62,807 bases of DNA from an uncultured Bacillota bacterium (lineage in GTDB: Bacteria > Bacillota > Dehalobacteriia > UBA7702). The first letter of the stretch is position 1. Each line of letters starts with the position of its first letter. The notes beneath the pieces are model-generated. The model did no database searches and was not told the origin of the DNA. It saw only the letters and a list, made by a program, of their open reading frames with translations. This document shows positions 24,614 to 34,053 of the stretch, one piece after another. The stretch is taken from NCBI GenBank assembly GCA_902796855.1, contig CADBQN010000075.1, positions 1-62,807 on the forward strand, given 5' to 3'. A program made the position numbers and the translations under genes.

Positions 24614-25993
24614 TCAGCGTCCCTCCTTTTGTTTTTTGACCGACAGCAGGAAATTCCGGGCCGCGGCGGGGTTGGCGTAAAAATGGAAGTGGGGATAGCC
24701 GCCGACGGTGTTGTTTTTGACGTATCCTTCCTCCCAGGTGACCTTCGCCGTCCGCCGTTCCTTGGTCACGTCATAAACGTGGGGATATTCCTCGCTGTCC
24801 ACGCGTTTTGTATAGTGGAATTCGTGCCCCCGGATGGAAAGGCCTTTTTCCGGGGTAAAGGGCGTGCCGAGGCGGATCGCCGCCTCCATGTAGCCAAAGC
24901 GCTGGAGCCGGTCGGTCATGGCGAAATCGAAGGGGAAGAACCCGGTGAGTTCCCGGCGGTGCCCCTCGTACGTCATGGAGCGGCCCAGATAGATGAAGCC
25001 GCCGCACTCGGCGTAGCAGACCATGCCGTTTTCCAGCGCCTTTTTCAGGTCGGCGCGGAAGGAGACGTTGTCCGAAAGGGCGTCGAGATTCAGCTCCGGA
25101 TAGCCGCCGCCGAGATAGAACCCGTCCACGTCGGGAAGGGCATCGTCCTTCAGCGGCGAAAAGGGGACGATTTCGGCGCCGAGCTCGCCTAAGAGCTCCA
25201 GACTGTCCTGATAGTAGAAGTTAAAGGCCGCGTCCCGGGCCACGCCGATCCGGACTTTGCCGTCGAGGGGCCGGGGCACCGACGGCGGCGCGACGCGGCG
25301 GATCTCGAAGCGGCAGGCGCTCAGCAGACCGTCGAGGTCGATGTGGGCCAGAACGGCGTCGGCGAGAAGATCCAGCTTCTCCCGAAGGTTCTCCACCTCG
25401 CCGCTGCAGTAGAGACCGAGGTGACGGTCGTTCAGCGCGAAAGCCGGGTCTTTGGGGAGATAACCGAAAACGGGGAGGTGGCATTGGCTTTCAATGATCT
25501 CCTTTAAAAAGCGGTAACCGCTTTCGGTTTTCACCTGATTCAGGATGACGCCGCCGATCTTTGTCGTTTTGGAAAAATCCTTAAAGCCGTTGACCAGCGC
25601 CGCTGCCGAGAGGGACATGCCGTTGCCGTTGACGATGAGGATCACCGGCAGATTCAGGATCTCGGCGATATGGGCGGTGCTGCCCTCTTTGGAAAAGCCG
25701 CTTTTGCCGTCGAAAAGACCCATGACCCCCTCGACGACGGCGACGTCGGCGCCGCGGCAGTTCTTGTGGAACAGATAGCGGATCGTCGGCGCGGGCAGCA
25801 TGAAGCTGTCGAGGTTCCGGGACCAGCGCCCGGTCGCTTCCCGGTGATACATCGGGTCGATGTAGTCCGGGCCCACTTTATAGGGCTGAACGACGCGGCC
25901 TTTTTTGCGCAGGGCGGCCATCAGCGCCATGGAAAGCGTCGTTTTGCCGCTGTTGCTCTGGGTCGCGCCCAGTAAAAATGCGGATAGTGCCAT
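24614..25993 (-). CDS. cbiA: Cobyrinic acid a,c-diamide synthase
   Basis: Glutamine-dependent, ATP-consuming amidase, 459 residues, amidating the a and c side chains of cobyrinate. The N-terminal P-loop domain shows GATQSNSGKTTLSMALM, with VGPDYIDPMYHREATGR typical of CbiA. The C-terminal class I amidotransferase domain has its nucleophile cysteine in YAECGGFIYLGR. It abuts cbiJ with no gap. Confidence 0.96.
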   Translation of the reverse strand: MALSAFLLGATQSNSGKTTLSMALMAALRKKGRVVQPYKVGPDYIDPMYHREATGRWSRNLDSFMLPAPTIRYLFHKNCRGADVAVVEGVMGLFDGKSGFSKEGSTAHIAEILNLPVILIVNGNGMSLSAAALVNGFKDFSKTTKIGGVILNQVKTESGYRFLKEIIESQCHLPVFGYLPKDPAFALNDRHLGLYCSGEVENLREKLDLLADAVLAHIDLDGLLSACRFEIRRVAPPSVPRPLDGKVRIGVARDAAFNFYYQDSLELLGELGAEIVPFSPLKDDALPDVDGFYLGGGYPELNLDALSDNVSFRADLKKALENGMVCYAECGGFIYLGRSMTYEGHRRELTGFFPFDFAMTDRLQRFGYMEAAIRLGTPFTPEKGLSIRGHEFHYTKRVDSEEYPHVYDVTKERRTAKVTWEEGYVKNNTVGGYPHFHFYANPAAARNFLLSVKKQKEGR

Positions 25994-26746
25994 TTATTCT
26001 CTCCCGATCTCCGCGATCATCGTCTCGATGTCGGTAAAGACGTCGCCGCTCTCTTCCGGGCGGCCGACGACGATCAGCGGGATATTCAGTGCCTTGGCGG
26101 CGTCGTATTTCTCCTGCAGGCCCCCGGTGAGGCCGCTGTCTTTGGTGACGATGGCGGCGGCGTCCACCTCTTTGGCCAAGGCGATGTTCAGGGCGGCCGA
26201 GGCCACGCCCTTCATGGCGAAGATTTTGCCGGCGTCAACACTTTTTTCTTCCAGCTCCCTCAGGACGCGGCTGTCGGCGAGGACACGCATGTAGCAGCGG
26301 TTTTTCAGCTCCTCGTCCTCAAGGAAGGGGCCGAGGTTGCGGCTGCCGATGGTCAGCAGGATGTTCCCCGGGATGTCCTTTAAGCCCGCCGCGGCGGCGG
26401 GAAAATCCGGGTAATCGACGCGGTTCTCTCTTTCGGTGAAGGCGGCGCGGAGAAAGCGGTAGCGGGGAACGCCCGCCCGTTCCGCCGCGGCTTTGACGTT
26501 GTCGCTGACCTCGGCGGCGAAGGGATGGCTCAGATCGGCGACGGCTTCGGCTTTCTCGGCCCGGATCAGCTCCAAAAAGCCGTTCTCGTCGAGACCGCCC
26601 CGGTGGACTTTCATCTTTTCCCGGGCCGGCAGGACTTTTTCGCCCTGATCCGAGTAAACGGTGACGATGAGCTCCCATTCTCGGGGGGCTTTTTGGATGA
26701 AATCGCTGCTGTCGGCGGTGCCGCCGACGACGAGGAGGCGTCTCAT
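25994..26746 (-). CDS. cbiJ: Cobalt-precorrin-6A reductase
   Basis: NAD(P)H-dependent reductase of the CbiJ/CobK family, 250 residues. It starts RRLLVVGGTADSSDFIQ, the family's N-terminal motif, and contains DLSHPFAAEVSDN and the C-terminal AAIVTKDSGLTGGLQEKYDA, both characteristic. It overlaps cbiH by four bases. Confidence 0.93.
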   Translation of the reverse strand: MRRLLVVGGTADSSDFIQKAPREWELIVTVYSDQGEKVLPAREKMKVHRGGLDENGFLELIRAEKAEAVADLSHPFAAEVSDNVKAAAERAGVPRYRFLRAAFTERENRVDYPDFPAAAAGLKDIPGNILLTIGSRNLGPFLEDEELKNRCYMRVLADSRVLRELEEKSVDAGKIFAMKGVASAALNIALAKEVDAAAIVTKDSGLTGGLQEKYDAAKALNIPLIVVGRPEESGDVFTDIETMIAEIGRE

Positions 26747-27492
26747 GATTTTTTGCCTTTTTTCTCTAAATAGCCGCGGGGGGTGATCATGCGGCCGTTG
26801 TGGATGTAGGTCTGTTTGTTGCCGATAAAGACGGTGGTGAACATATCGACATCCTCGATGTCCATTTCCGAAAGGGTCGTCAGAATGACCTCTTCCCCGT
26901 CTCTGCCGATGTTCTTGACGAGGCCCACCGGCGTTTCCGGCGCTTTTGATTTGAGCATGATGTTTCGGGCTTCGTCGATGAGGGTGGGGCGGCCTTTGCT
27001 TCTGGGGTTGTAGAGGACGATGATGAAATCGGCGAAAGAGGCGAATTTCACCCGGTCCTTAATGGTCTCCCATTCGGTGAGGCGGTCGCTGAGGCTGATG
27101 ACGGCGAAGTCGTGCATCAGCGGCGCGCCCAGCAGCGAAGCGCCCGAGGCCGCCGCGGTGATGCCGGGGATCGTTTCCACCTCGATGTCCATATCTTTGG
27201 CCAGTTCCATCACGAGGCCGCTCATGCCGTAGATGCCGGGGTCGCCGCTGCTGATCATGGCGACGGTCTTGCCCTCTTTCGCTTTGGCCAGCGCCATTTC
27301 ACAGCGCTTTACTTCCCCGGTCATGCCGTTTTGCAGGTATTCCTTATCGGGGAAAAAGGGCTTCACCAGGTCGATGTAGGTGCCGTAACCGGCGATGATA
27401 TCGACGTCCTGCAATGTCTTATAAGCTTTGAGGGTCATCTGGTCGCGGTCGCCGGGGCCGATGCCGACGACATAGAATTTTTGTTTTTCCAT
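26743..27492 (-). CDS. cbiH: Cobalt-factor III / precorrin-3B C17-methyltransferase
   Basis: SAM-dependent ring-contracting methylase CbiH/CobJ, 249 residues. Motifs: YVVGIGPGDRDQMTLKAYK, DIIAGYGTYIDLVKPF, AMISSGDPGIYGMSGLV, and a C-terminal VFIGNKQTYIHNGRMITPRG which is a hallmark of the family. It follows cbiG after 11 bases. Confidence 0.95.
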   Translation of the reverse strand: MEKQKFYVVGIGPGDRDQMTLKAYKTLQDVDIIAGYGTYIDLVKPFFPDKEYLQNGMTGEVKRCEMALAKAKEGKTVAMISSGDPGIYGMSGLVMELAKDMDIEVETIPGITAAASGASLLGAPLMHDFAVISLSDRLTEWETIKDRVKFASFADFIIVLYNPRSKGRPTLIDEARNIMLKSKAPETPVGLVKNIGRDGEEVILTTLSEMDIEDVDMFTTVFIGNKQTYIHNGRMITPRGYLEKKGKKS

Positions 27493-27503
27493 GAAGATAC
27501 TCC

Positions 27504-28526
27504 TTATTCGGTCTCGATCACGATCTCGGCGGGGATCTCCGCCAGGCTGAACGTGACGCCGTTGACAATCGTTTTTTTGACGACGGTCCTGCCGCCGCTG
27601 TGAAGAAGGGCCGCCGCTTCCGATACCGACGGCGTCCCGGTGACCTCCGCCACAAAGGCGGAAGCCGTTTCCGACGCGGCCGCCGCTTCGGCGAGGGCGT
27701 CGGCGGGATAGGTGAAAAAGGGGATGCTCCGTTCCTCGCTGAGTCTTTTTAGCCCCGGCTCGTCCTTTTTCAGGTCCGCCGAAGCCATGGCGGCGACGGA
27801 AAGGGGCGCGTACCCCGTTTCCTTTAAAAAGGTATCGAGGGCGGCGGAAAGGGTCTCAAACGGGGTGTTCCTGCGGCAGCCGACGCCGAGGACGAGGTTC
27901 TTGGGGCGAAGGAGCAGCCGTTCGCCGTCGTCCGCGGTGACGCGGTTGGTAATGGCCACGTCGCCGCCTTTTTCGGTGAGGCGCAGGTTCGGGGGAAGTT
28001 CGCCGCGAAGGGGAAGGTCGCAGCGCAGCGTCACGGCGCCGCCGTTGACGAGGGCGGCGCTGACGTCGGCCAGCCTGTTCAGGTTCTCGATGGCGCAGCG
28101 GTTCTTTTTCGCCACCATGTCAAAGGCGACGACGCCGTTGACGTCGGTGGCGGTGGTGATGACCGCTTTGGCGCCGGTCTTCGCCTCGATCTCCCGGGCC
28201 AGCTCATTGGCGCCGCCGAGGTGGCCGCTGAGCAGGCTGATGGCGAAGACGCCCTTTTCGTCCATGACGACGACAGCGGGATCTCTGTCTTTTTTTCGGA
28301 TCAGCGGCGCGACGGAGCGGACGGCGATGCCCGCGGCCATGATCATGACAAAGCGATCGTAAACGCCGAAAATCTCCTTCATCAGCTCTTTCAGCGGCTT
28401 GGTCAGCGCCGTTTCCGGCCGGTCTTCCGGCGGAACGCGGCAGAAGAGATCGCCGCCGATGGCTGCCTCTGTTTTCACGGCGGTGACGCCGCCGTTTTTT
28501 GTCAGGGAAATGATCGCCGTTTTCAT
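27504..28526 (-). CDS. cbiG: Cobalt-precorrin-5A hydrolase
   Basis: CbiG, 340 residues, opens the delta-lactone ring of cobalt-precorrin-5A and releases acetaldehyde, a step specific to the anaerobic route. It contains an N-terminal domain with FVMIMAAGIAVRSVAPLIRKK, and the conserved LSGHLGGANELAREI, then a C-terminal domain with VLGVGCRRNTPFETL. Acetaldehyde release is of interest given the aldehyde dehydrogenase in the window, but that is only a thought. It overlaps cbiET by four bases. Confidence 0.94.
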   Translation of the reverse strand: MKTAIISLTKNGGVTAVKTEAAIGGDLFCRVPPEDRPETALTKPLKELMKEIFGVYDRFVMIMAAGIAVRSVAPLIRKKDRDPAVVVMDEKGVFAISLLSGHLGGANELAREIEAKTGAKAVITTATDVNGVVAFDMVAKKNRCAIENLNRLADVSAALVNGGAVTLRCDLPLRGELPPNLRLTEKGGDVAITNRVTADDGERLLLRPKNLVLGVGCRRNTPFETLSAALDTFLKETGYAPLSVAAMASADLKKDEPGLKRLSEERSIPFFTYPADALAEAAAASETASAFVAEVTGTPSVSEAAALLHSGGRTVVKKTIVNGVTFSLAEIPAEIVIETE

Positions 28527-29737
28527 CTCTTTTCCCCGCTGACGATGGTGATGGGGTTCAGCCCCAGCATCATGTGCTTCGTTCCCGCTTCCCTGCTCCG
28601 GGCCACGGCGGCCTGGACGATCTCGATATCGTCAAAGCCGTTCTCCTTTAAGGCTTCCAGCGCTTCGGAAACGGATTCCAGGGTGATGGCCGAAGCGACG
28701 ATACGGAGGGGACGGTCGCTGTATTTGGCGATGATCTCCTTCATGCCGCCGCCGCTGCCGCCGAGGAAAAGGCGGTCAAAGGCGAGGCCGTCGGGGAGGT
28801 CGTCGGGAGCGGCGCCCTCAATGACGGTAATATTGTCCAGCCCGAAACGGGCGATGTTGCGTCGGCAGAGAGAGACGGCGGCGGGGTTCTTCTCAATGGT
28901 GACGATTTTGCCCTCGTTGGCGATGAGGGCCATCTCCACGGTGCAGGAGCCGCTGCCGGCGCCGATTTCCAACACGTTGGAGTCGGCTTTCAGCCGCAGT
29001 TTGCTCATGATCAGCGCCCGGATCTCGCTTTTGGTCATCGGCACCTCGTCCCGGAGAAAACAGCTGTCAGGCAGTCCCTGGGAGAGATAGGGCCAGGGGC
29101 CGGCGTCGGCGGCGCGGTTCTCGGCGATGACGATGGAGAGGTCGCCGAACTCCATGGCGGCGATCTCTTTGGCGCCGCCGCGGACGATCCGTTCACTGTC
29201 GTAGGAGAGGTTCTCGCCGACGGTCAGGGTGAGATCCCTGAAAAAATCGTCGTCAAGATGGCGGGCGATGGTGGACGGCGTGTTTTTGCCGCCGGTGAAA
29301 ATCGCCGTCACCCTGTTTGCCGCCACGGTGTTTTTCAGGTTGAGGCGGTCGTTGCCGTGGAGGGTGACGATTTTCAGCTCATTCCATTTCAGATCCATTT
29401 TTGCCATCAGATATTGCAGGGAACTGATTCCCGGCAGAACGCGGAAATCCACGCCGGGGAGCTTTTTTCGCAGATAGGAGCTGATGCTGAACAGCCCCGT
29501 GTCGCCGGAGGCCAGAACGACGATGTTCTTTTTGCCGTCGTTGGCGGCGATGAAGTCGGTGATGGCGGAAAGGCTCTTGTCAATGGCCAGCGTCTCTTTA
29601 TGTAAATGGGAAAAATCCTCTAAATTGCGTTTGCCGCCGATGAGAACGTCGGCTTCCTCAATGACGCTCTTCGCGGCGGGAATCAGGTAATCGGGGTGGC
29701 CCGGGCCGATCCCGGCGATGGTTGTTTTATACGTCAT
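28523..29737 (-). CDS. cbiET: Fused precorrin-6Y C5,15-methyltransferase / decarboxylase (CbiE-CbiT)
   Basis: A 404-residue fusion equivalent to CobL. The N-terminal part (to about 205) is a CbiE methylase (IAGIGPGHPDYLIPAA, LASGDTGLFSISSYL, LPGISSLQYLMAKM). The C-terminal part (from about 220) is a CbiT class I methyltransferase with ALIMSKLRL and VLEIGAGSGSCTVEMAL. Together they methylate C5 and C15 and remove the C12 acetate carboxyl. It overlaps cbiD by 11 bases. Confidence 0.95.
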   Translation of the reverse strand: MTYKTTIAGIGPGHPDYLIPAAKSVIEEADVLIGGKRNLEDFSHLHKETLAIDKSLSAITDFIAANDGKKNIVVLASGDTGLFSISSYLRKKLPGVDFRVLPGISSLQYLMAKMDLKWNELKIVTLHGNDRLNLKNTVAANRVTAIFTGGKNTPSTIARHLDDDFFRDLTLTVGENLSYDSERIVRGGAKEIAAMEFGDLSIVIAENRAADAGPWPYLSQGLPDSCFLRDEVPMTKSEIRALIMSKLRLKADSNVLEIGAGSGSCTVEMALIANEGKIVTIEKNPAAVSLCRRNIARFGLDNITVIEGAAPDDLPDGLAFDRLFLGGSGGGMKEIIAKYSDRPLRIVASAITLESVSEALEALKENGFDDIEIVQAAVARSREAGTKHMMLGLNPITIVSGEKR

Positions 29738-30842
29738 CGGTTTTCATCTCCTTTAACAGGGTCTCACCGTTCTCGTCGATGGAAAGGAGAACGTTGCCGT
29801 CGCCGAAGAGCATCGTGCCGAAGCGGATCTCCCCGTAGGTATAGGCGGCGCAGCGCTCGGTGACCTTTGCGGTGATGCGGCGGTAAACGCCGTCCAGACG
29901 CTCCCGCGCGATGATCTCCGCCGCGGCGGAGGTGGTTTTGCAGTCGTAGAGCTCCCGCAGCGTCGCCGTATCGGCGCCCTCCAGCCCCGCCAGGGCGGTC
30001 AGGATCTCCATGCGTCCGTCGGCTCTTCTGCTGTGGGTTTGGAAGATGCCGCCGGCGACTTTGACGAGCTTGCCCAGGTGGCCGACGAGAAGGATCTCCC
30101 GAAAGCCCATTTCAGCGGCGCGGTCCAGCATGAAACCGAGGTAATTGCTGATCTTCACGATCCGCTCCTCGCTGACGCGCTGCGCGCGGAGGAAGCTCAG
30201 ACCGTAGTTGCCGAAGGCGAAAACGGCGCGGTCAAAGCCCTTCTCTTTTAAAACGCTGAGCTCCAGCCGCAGACTTTCGGTCAGGGCGTCCTCGCTCATC
30301 GGGTGGACGATGCCGGTGCTCCCCAAAATGGAGATGCCGCCGACGACGCCGAGTTTGGGGTTGAACGTCTTTTTCGCGATTTCCTCGCCGCCGGGTACGG
30401 AAACGGTGATGTCGAGGCCGCCGGGCTCTTTCCACACGGCGGCGGTGTTCGCGGCGATCATTTGGCGGGGGACCGGGTTGATGGCGGCTTCGCCGACGGG
30501 AATTTTCAGCCCCTTCAGCGTCACGGTGCCGACGCCTTCGCCGCCAAAGAGGTGAATCCCCTCGGTCCCGCTGCGGCGCACCGTGGCGACGATGGGCAGC
30601 CCGGTGGTGATGTCCGGGTCGTCACCGCCGTCTTTGATCACGGCGGCGGTCGCCGTCTCACCGTCGGTTTCGGCGCTTTTTAAGGGGAGCGCGGCGACGT
30701 TGCCGTCGGGGAGGGTGACGTCGATGGCGGTTCCGACGGCCTCTCCCTGCAAAAGCAGGGCCGCGGCCTTGGCCGCCGCCGCCGCCGAGGTTCCGGTGGT
30801 ATAGCCGGTGCGGAGGTCTTTTTTCTCCCGACCGGCGGTCAT
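29727..30842 (-). CDS. cbiD: Cobalt-precorrin-5B C1-methyltransferase
   Basis: CbiD, 371 residues, the C1 methylase specific to the anaerobic, early-cobalt pathway. The N-terminal LRTGYTTGTSAAAAAKAA is diagnostic. Further family motifs are GGISILGSTGIVHPMSEDAL and ILLVGHLGKLVKVAGGIF. It overlaps cbiC by four bases. Confidence 0.96.
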   Translation of the reverse strand: MTAGREKKDLRTGYTTGTSAAAAAKAAALLLQGEAVGTAIDVTLPDGNVAALPLKSAETDGETATAAVIKDGGDDPDITTGLPIVATVRRSGTEGIHLFGGEGVGTVTLKGLKIPVGEAAINPVPRQMIAANTAAVWKEPGGLDITVSVPGGEEIAKKTFNPKLGVVGGISILGSTGIVHPMSEDALTESLRLELSVLKEKGFDRAVFAFGNYGLSFLRAQRVSEERIVKISNYLGFMLDRAAEMGFREILLVGHLGKLVKVAGGIFQTHSRRADGRMEILTALAGLEGADTATLRELYDCKTTSAAAEIIARERLDGVYRRITAKVTERCAAYTYGEIRFGTMLFGDGNVLLSIDENGETLLKEMKTDDV

Positions 30843-31468
30843 TTCAGCGCCTCCAGCATCAGCGCGTTGACAATGGCCGCGGCGACGTTGCTGCCGCCTT
30901 TCCGGCCTTTGGCGATGATGTAGGGCGTATCCAGTTCCATGAACATTTCTTTCGATTCCACGACGTTGACAAAGCCCACTGGCACGCCGATGACGAGAGC
31001 CGGGGCGATTTTGCCGGCTTTGATCAGGTCATAGAGGGTAATCAGCGCCGTCGGGGCGTTGCCGATGGCAAAGATCCTGTTTTTCTCGCTTTCGGCGGCG
31101 TGGATCATCGACTGGACCGCTCTGGTGGTGCCGTTGGCCCTGGCGGCTTCGGCGATGGCCGGGTCGGCGATGAAGCAGGCTTTGGCGGCGCCGAGTTTTT
31201 TCAGGTTCCCGGCGTTGATGCCGGAAAGGGCCATGTTCGTGTCGGTCACCACGGTGCAGCCGCCCTTCAGCGCGGCGATGCCGCTGGCCACGGCGGTGTC
31301 GCTGAAAACGAGGTTATCGGCGTAGTCGAAATCGGCGCTGGTGTGGATCACGCGTTTGACGATGCCTTCCCGGTCCGCGGGAAAAACACGGTCGCCCAAA
31401 ATCTCGCCGATGATCTCAAAACTGCGCTTCTCAATGGCTTTGGGGTCTTGAATGTCGAGGGTGGTCAT
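30839..31468 (-). CDS. cbiC: Cobalt-precorrin-8 methylmutase
   Basis: CbiC/CobH, 209 residues, moves the C11 methyl group to C12, giving cobyrinic acid. Family motifs are VIHTSADFDYADNLVFS (with the catalytic histidine), VVTDTNMALSGINAG and VIGVPVGFVNVVESKEMF. It follows cbiB after 21 bases. Confidence 0.96.
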   Translation of the reverse strand: MTTLDIQDPKAIEKRSFEIIGEILGDRVFPADREGIVKRVIHTSADFDYADNLVFSDTAVASGIAALKGGCTVVTDTNMALSGINAGNLKKLGAAKACFIADPAIAEAARANGTTRAVQSMIHAAESEKNRIFAIGNAPTALITLYDLIKAGKIAPALVIGVPVGFVNVVESKEMFMELDTPYIIAKGRKGGSNVAAAIVNALMLEALK

Positions 31469-31489
31469 AATTCCTCCTTGTTTTAACGG

Positions 31490-32434
31490 TTAGAGTACGA
31501 TGGAAAGAATGTAAAAAACGGTGAACAGCGCCATGGTCAGCAGGACGGTGACGTCCATGATCCGGCAGCTGCGTTTGTGATCTTCCAGATCCGGGGCGCG
31601 GAGGGCGTCGCCGATGGTGGGCTTCACCACCTCTTTGCCGAAATAGTAGTGGGCGCCGCCCAGTTCCAGACCGAGCAGGCCGGCGTAGACGCTTTCGGAT
31701 TGGGCGCTGTTGGGGCTGCTGTGGGCGAAGCGGTCGCGGCGAAAGATCTTCCAGCCGTTCTTCACGTCCATGCGGCAGAGGAAGCCGGCGGCCAGCATCA
31801 GCAGGGAGCCGAGACGGGCCGGTACCCAGTTGACGATGTCGTCCAGCCGGGCGCTCCAGGAACCGAAATCGCGGTAGCGGTCGTTCTTATAGCCCACCAT
31901 GGAATCGAGGGTGTTGATGGTCTTGTAAACGTAGGCGAAGATCACCGGGAAGCCGCAGAACCAGCCGATGATCATGTAGAACAGCGGCGCGATGACGCCG
32001 TCGATGGTGTTCTCGCCGATCGTCTCGACGCAGGCTTTGATCATCTCTTCCTCGGTGAGGTTCTCGGTGTCGCGGCCCACGACGTATCCCGTCATCCGCC
32101 GCGCCTTTTGAAGGTTGTTTTGGCGCAGCGCCTCAAAGACATAGCCTGTTTCCTTTTTCAGGGAACGCCAGGCCAGCGACGTATACATCAGATACACGCT
32201 GACGATCCAATAGAGGGGCTTCCAGCGGGCGCAGAGCCAGAGGAGGCCGCCGAGGACGGCGATGACCGTGGCGAGAACGGCGATGAGGAACAAAAGCCCC
32301 GTCACCTTTTTATTGCCCCGGTAAAAAATCTTTTCATAGAGGGAGACGAGGCCGCCGACGAGACGGATGGGATGGGGAAATCCCTTCGGGTCGCCGAAGA
32401 TGAAATCGAGGATCACACTGATATAGACGCTCAT
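31490..32434 (-). CDS. cbiB: Adenosylcobinamide-phosphate synthase (membrane protein)
   Basis: CbiB/CobD-type membrane protein, 314 residues with about five hydrophobic helices, attaching the aminopropanol (phosphate) arm to cobyric acid. Markers: ILDFIFGDPKGFPHPIRLVG at the N-terminus, ACVETIGENTIDGVIAPLFY, and AQSESVYAGLLGLELGGAHY. Its amine co-substrate would come from the threonine-phosphate decarboxylase at 38625-39683. It starts directly after cbiP. Confidence 0.95.
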   Translation of the reverse strand: MSVYISVILDFIFGDPKGFPHPIRLVGGLVSLYEKIFYRGNKKVTGLLFLIAVLATVIAVLGGLLWLCARWKPLYWIVSVYLMYTSLAWRSLKKETGYVFEALRQNNLQKARRMTGYVVGRDTENLTEEEMIKACVETIGENTIDGVIAPLFYMIIGWFCGFPVIFAYVYKTINTLDSMVGYKNDRYRDFGSWSARLDDIVNWVPARLGSLLMLAAGFLCRMDVKNGWKIFRRDRFAHSSPNSAQSESVYAGLLGLELGGAHYYFGKEVVKPTIGDALRAPDLEDHKRSCRIMDVTVLLTMALFTVFYILSIVL

Positions 32435-33919
32435 TTATCGTTCGCTCTCTCTTCCCTCAATGAGGTCGATGATGTAGTCCATGTCGAGATACGTCTCGAC
32501 GTATTCCCCTAATTTACGGTAACTTTCCTCTTTGATGGCGGCGGTATCGACGGCGGGCCGTTCCGGCAGACCCTTTTTCCGGCGGATTTGGTTCAGCCAG
32601 AGGGCGCGGAACGTGTCGTTGTGGAAGATGTTGTGGAGGTAGCTGCCACCGACGCGAAGGTCAGCGTCGGCGGCGCCGTCGGCGTGGCCGTCGATGCTCC
32701 AGAGGGGAACGGCGCTGTCGTCGGTGAGGTCGGTGCGGCCGAGGTGGATCTCATAGCCCGTCACCGTCATGCCCTCGGTGAGGGGATGGCGCCCTTCGGC
32801 ACTGACCTGGGCGACGCGTTTTTTCGGATGGAAATACGTTTTCAGCGGCAGCAGGCCGAGGCCTTGCTTTTCATAACCGGCCTTAAAGTCGATGCCCTCG
32901 TCGTCGATGAGGGTTTCTCCCAAAATCTGATAACCGCCGCAGATGCCGAAAACGCTGCCGCGGAAGGTCTTCAGCTTTTCGGCGACGCCCCGCTGTTCCA
33001 GGTATTCCAGGTCGCCGATGGTGCTCTTTGTGCCGGGGATGATGACGGCGTCGTAGCGGTCGAGAGGGCCGTTTTCGTCGACAAAGCCGATGTTGACGTC
33101 GTCTTCGTAGCGGAAGATCTCCATGTCGGTGTGGTTGGAGATGTAGGGCAGGCGGACGATGCCGATCTCGATACCGCCGCCGCCGCGGTGGCAGAAATTG
33201 ATGCTCAGCGAGTCTTCGCCCTCGATCTGGATGTCGTTGAAGTAGGGGAGCACCCCGGCGACGGGAACGCCGGTGTATTCCTCGGTCCAGCGGACGGCGT
33301 CCTCAAAGAGGGAGAGGTCGCCGCGGAACTGGTTGAAGATGATGCCTTTGACCCGTTCCCGATCCTCGCCGACGAGCTCCAATGTGCCGACGACGGAGGC
33401 CAGGGAACCGCCGCGGTTCACGTCCACGACGAGGAGCACGGGGACGTCGGCTTCGTTGGCGACGAACATATTGACGATCTCCCTGTCGTTGAGGTTGACT
33501 TCGGCGGGGGAACCGGCGCCTTCGATGACGACGGCGTCGAACCGTTCCTCAATGCGTTTCAGCCCCTCTCTCAGCGCTTCCACGCCTTTGCCTCTGGCAA
33601 AGGTGTCGTGATAATCCCGGCCGCTCATGGCCTCGCAGACCTCGCCGAAGAGGACGACTTCGCTGCGGCTGTCCTTTTGGGGCTTGAGGAGGATCGGGTT
33701 CATAAAGGTCTCCGGCCGCACCCCGGCGGCTTCGGCCTGAACGCCCTGGGCGCGGCCGATTTCGCCGCCGTCCCAGGTGACGTAGGAATTGTTTGACATA
33801 TTCTGGCTTTTGTAGGGGGAGACCCGGTAGCCTCTGTTTTTCAGGGCGCGGCAGAGACCGGTGACGACATAGCTCTTTCCCGCGTCGCTGGTGCAGCCCT
33901 GAACCATGATTCCTTTCAT
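32435..33919 (-). CDS. cbiP: Cobyric acid synthase
   Basis: CbiP/CobQ, 494 residues, uses glutamine and ATP to amidate four side chains. The N-terminal P-loop domain begins IMVQGCTSDAGKSYVVTGL, and QNMSNNSYVTWDGGEIGRAQ is highly characteristic. The C-terminal amidotransferase domain has its cysteine in VFGICGGYQILGETL. It is the first gene of the heme/cobalamin operon. Its start follows GAAAGAAGG, and a terminator hairpin lies within 30 bases upstream, downstream of the riboswitch. Confidence 0.96.
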   Translation of the reverse strand: MKGIMVQGCTSDAGKSYVVTGLCRALKNRGYRVSPYKSQNMSNNSYVTWDGGEIGRAQGVQAEAAGVRPETFMNPILLKPQKDSRSEVVLFGEVCEAMSGRDYHDTFARGKGVEALREGLKRIEERFDAVVIEGAGSPAEVNLNDREIVNMFVANEADVPVLLVVDVNRGGSLASVVGTLELVGEDRERVKGIIFNQFRGDLSLFEDAVRWTEEYTGVPVAGVLPYFNDIQIEGEDSLSINFCHRGGGGIEIGIVRLPYISNHTDMEIFRYEDDVNIGFVDENGPLDRYDAVIIPGTKSTIGDLEYLEQRGVAEKLKTFRGSVFGICGGYQILGETLIDDEGIDFKAGYEKQGLGLLPLKTYFHPKKRVAQVSAEGRHPLTEGMTVTGYEIHLGRTDLTDDSAVPLWSIDGHADGAADADLRVGGSYLHNIFHNDTFRALWLNQIRRKKGLPERPAVDTAAIKEESYRKLGEYVETYLDMDYIIDLIEGRESER

Positions 33920-33943
33920 TTATATATACCTTCTTTCCGAAAA

Positions 33944-33982
33944 GAATAAAAAAGACCGCTTCCTTCCCGGAGCGGTTTTTTT
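33944..33982 (-). terminator. Riboswitch-controlled terminator in front of cbiP
   Basis: Minus strand AACCGCTCC...GGAAGCGGTC hairpin followed by six Ts, about 25 bases before the cbiP start codon. It is the likely expression platform of the upstream riboswitch. A T-run on the plus side means it may also act in the other direction. Confidence 0.8.
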
Positions 33983-34053
33983 GATGCGTAAAACGCGTTA
34001 TGGTACCAAAATAAACTCATCCCAGGGAGATGGGGCAAAAAAGCCCGTTTTAA

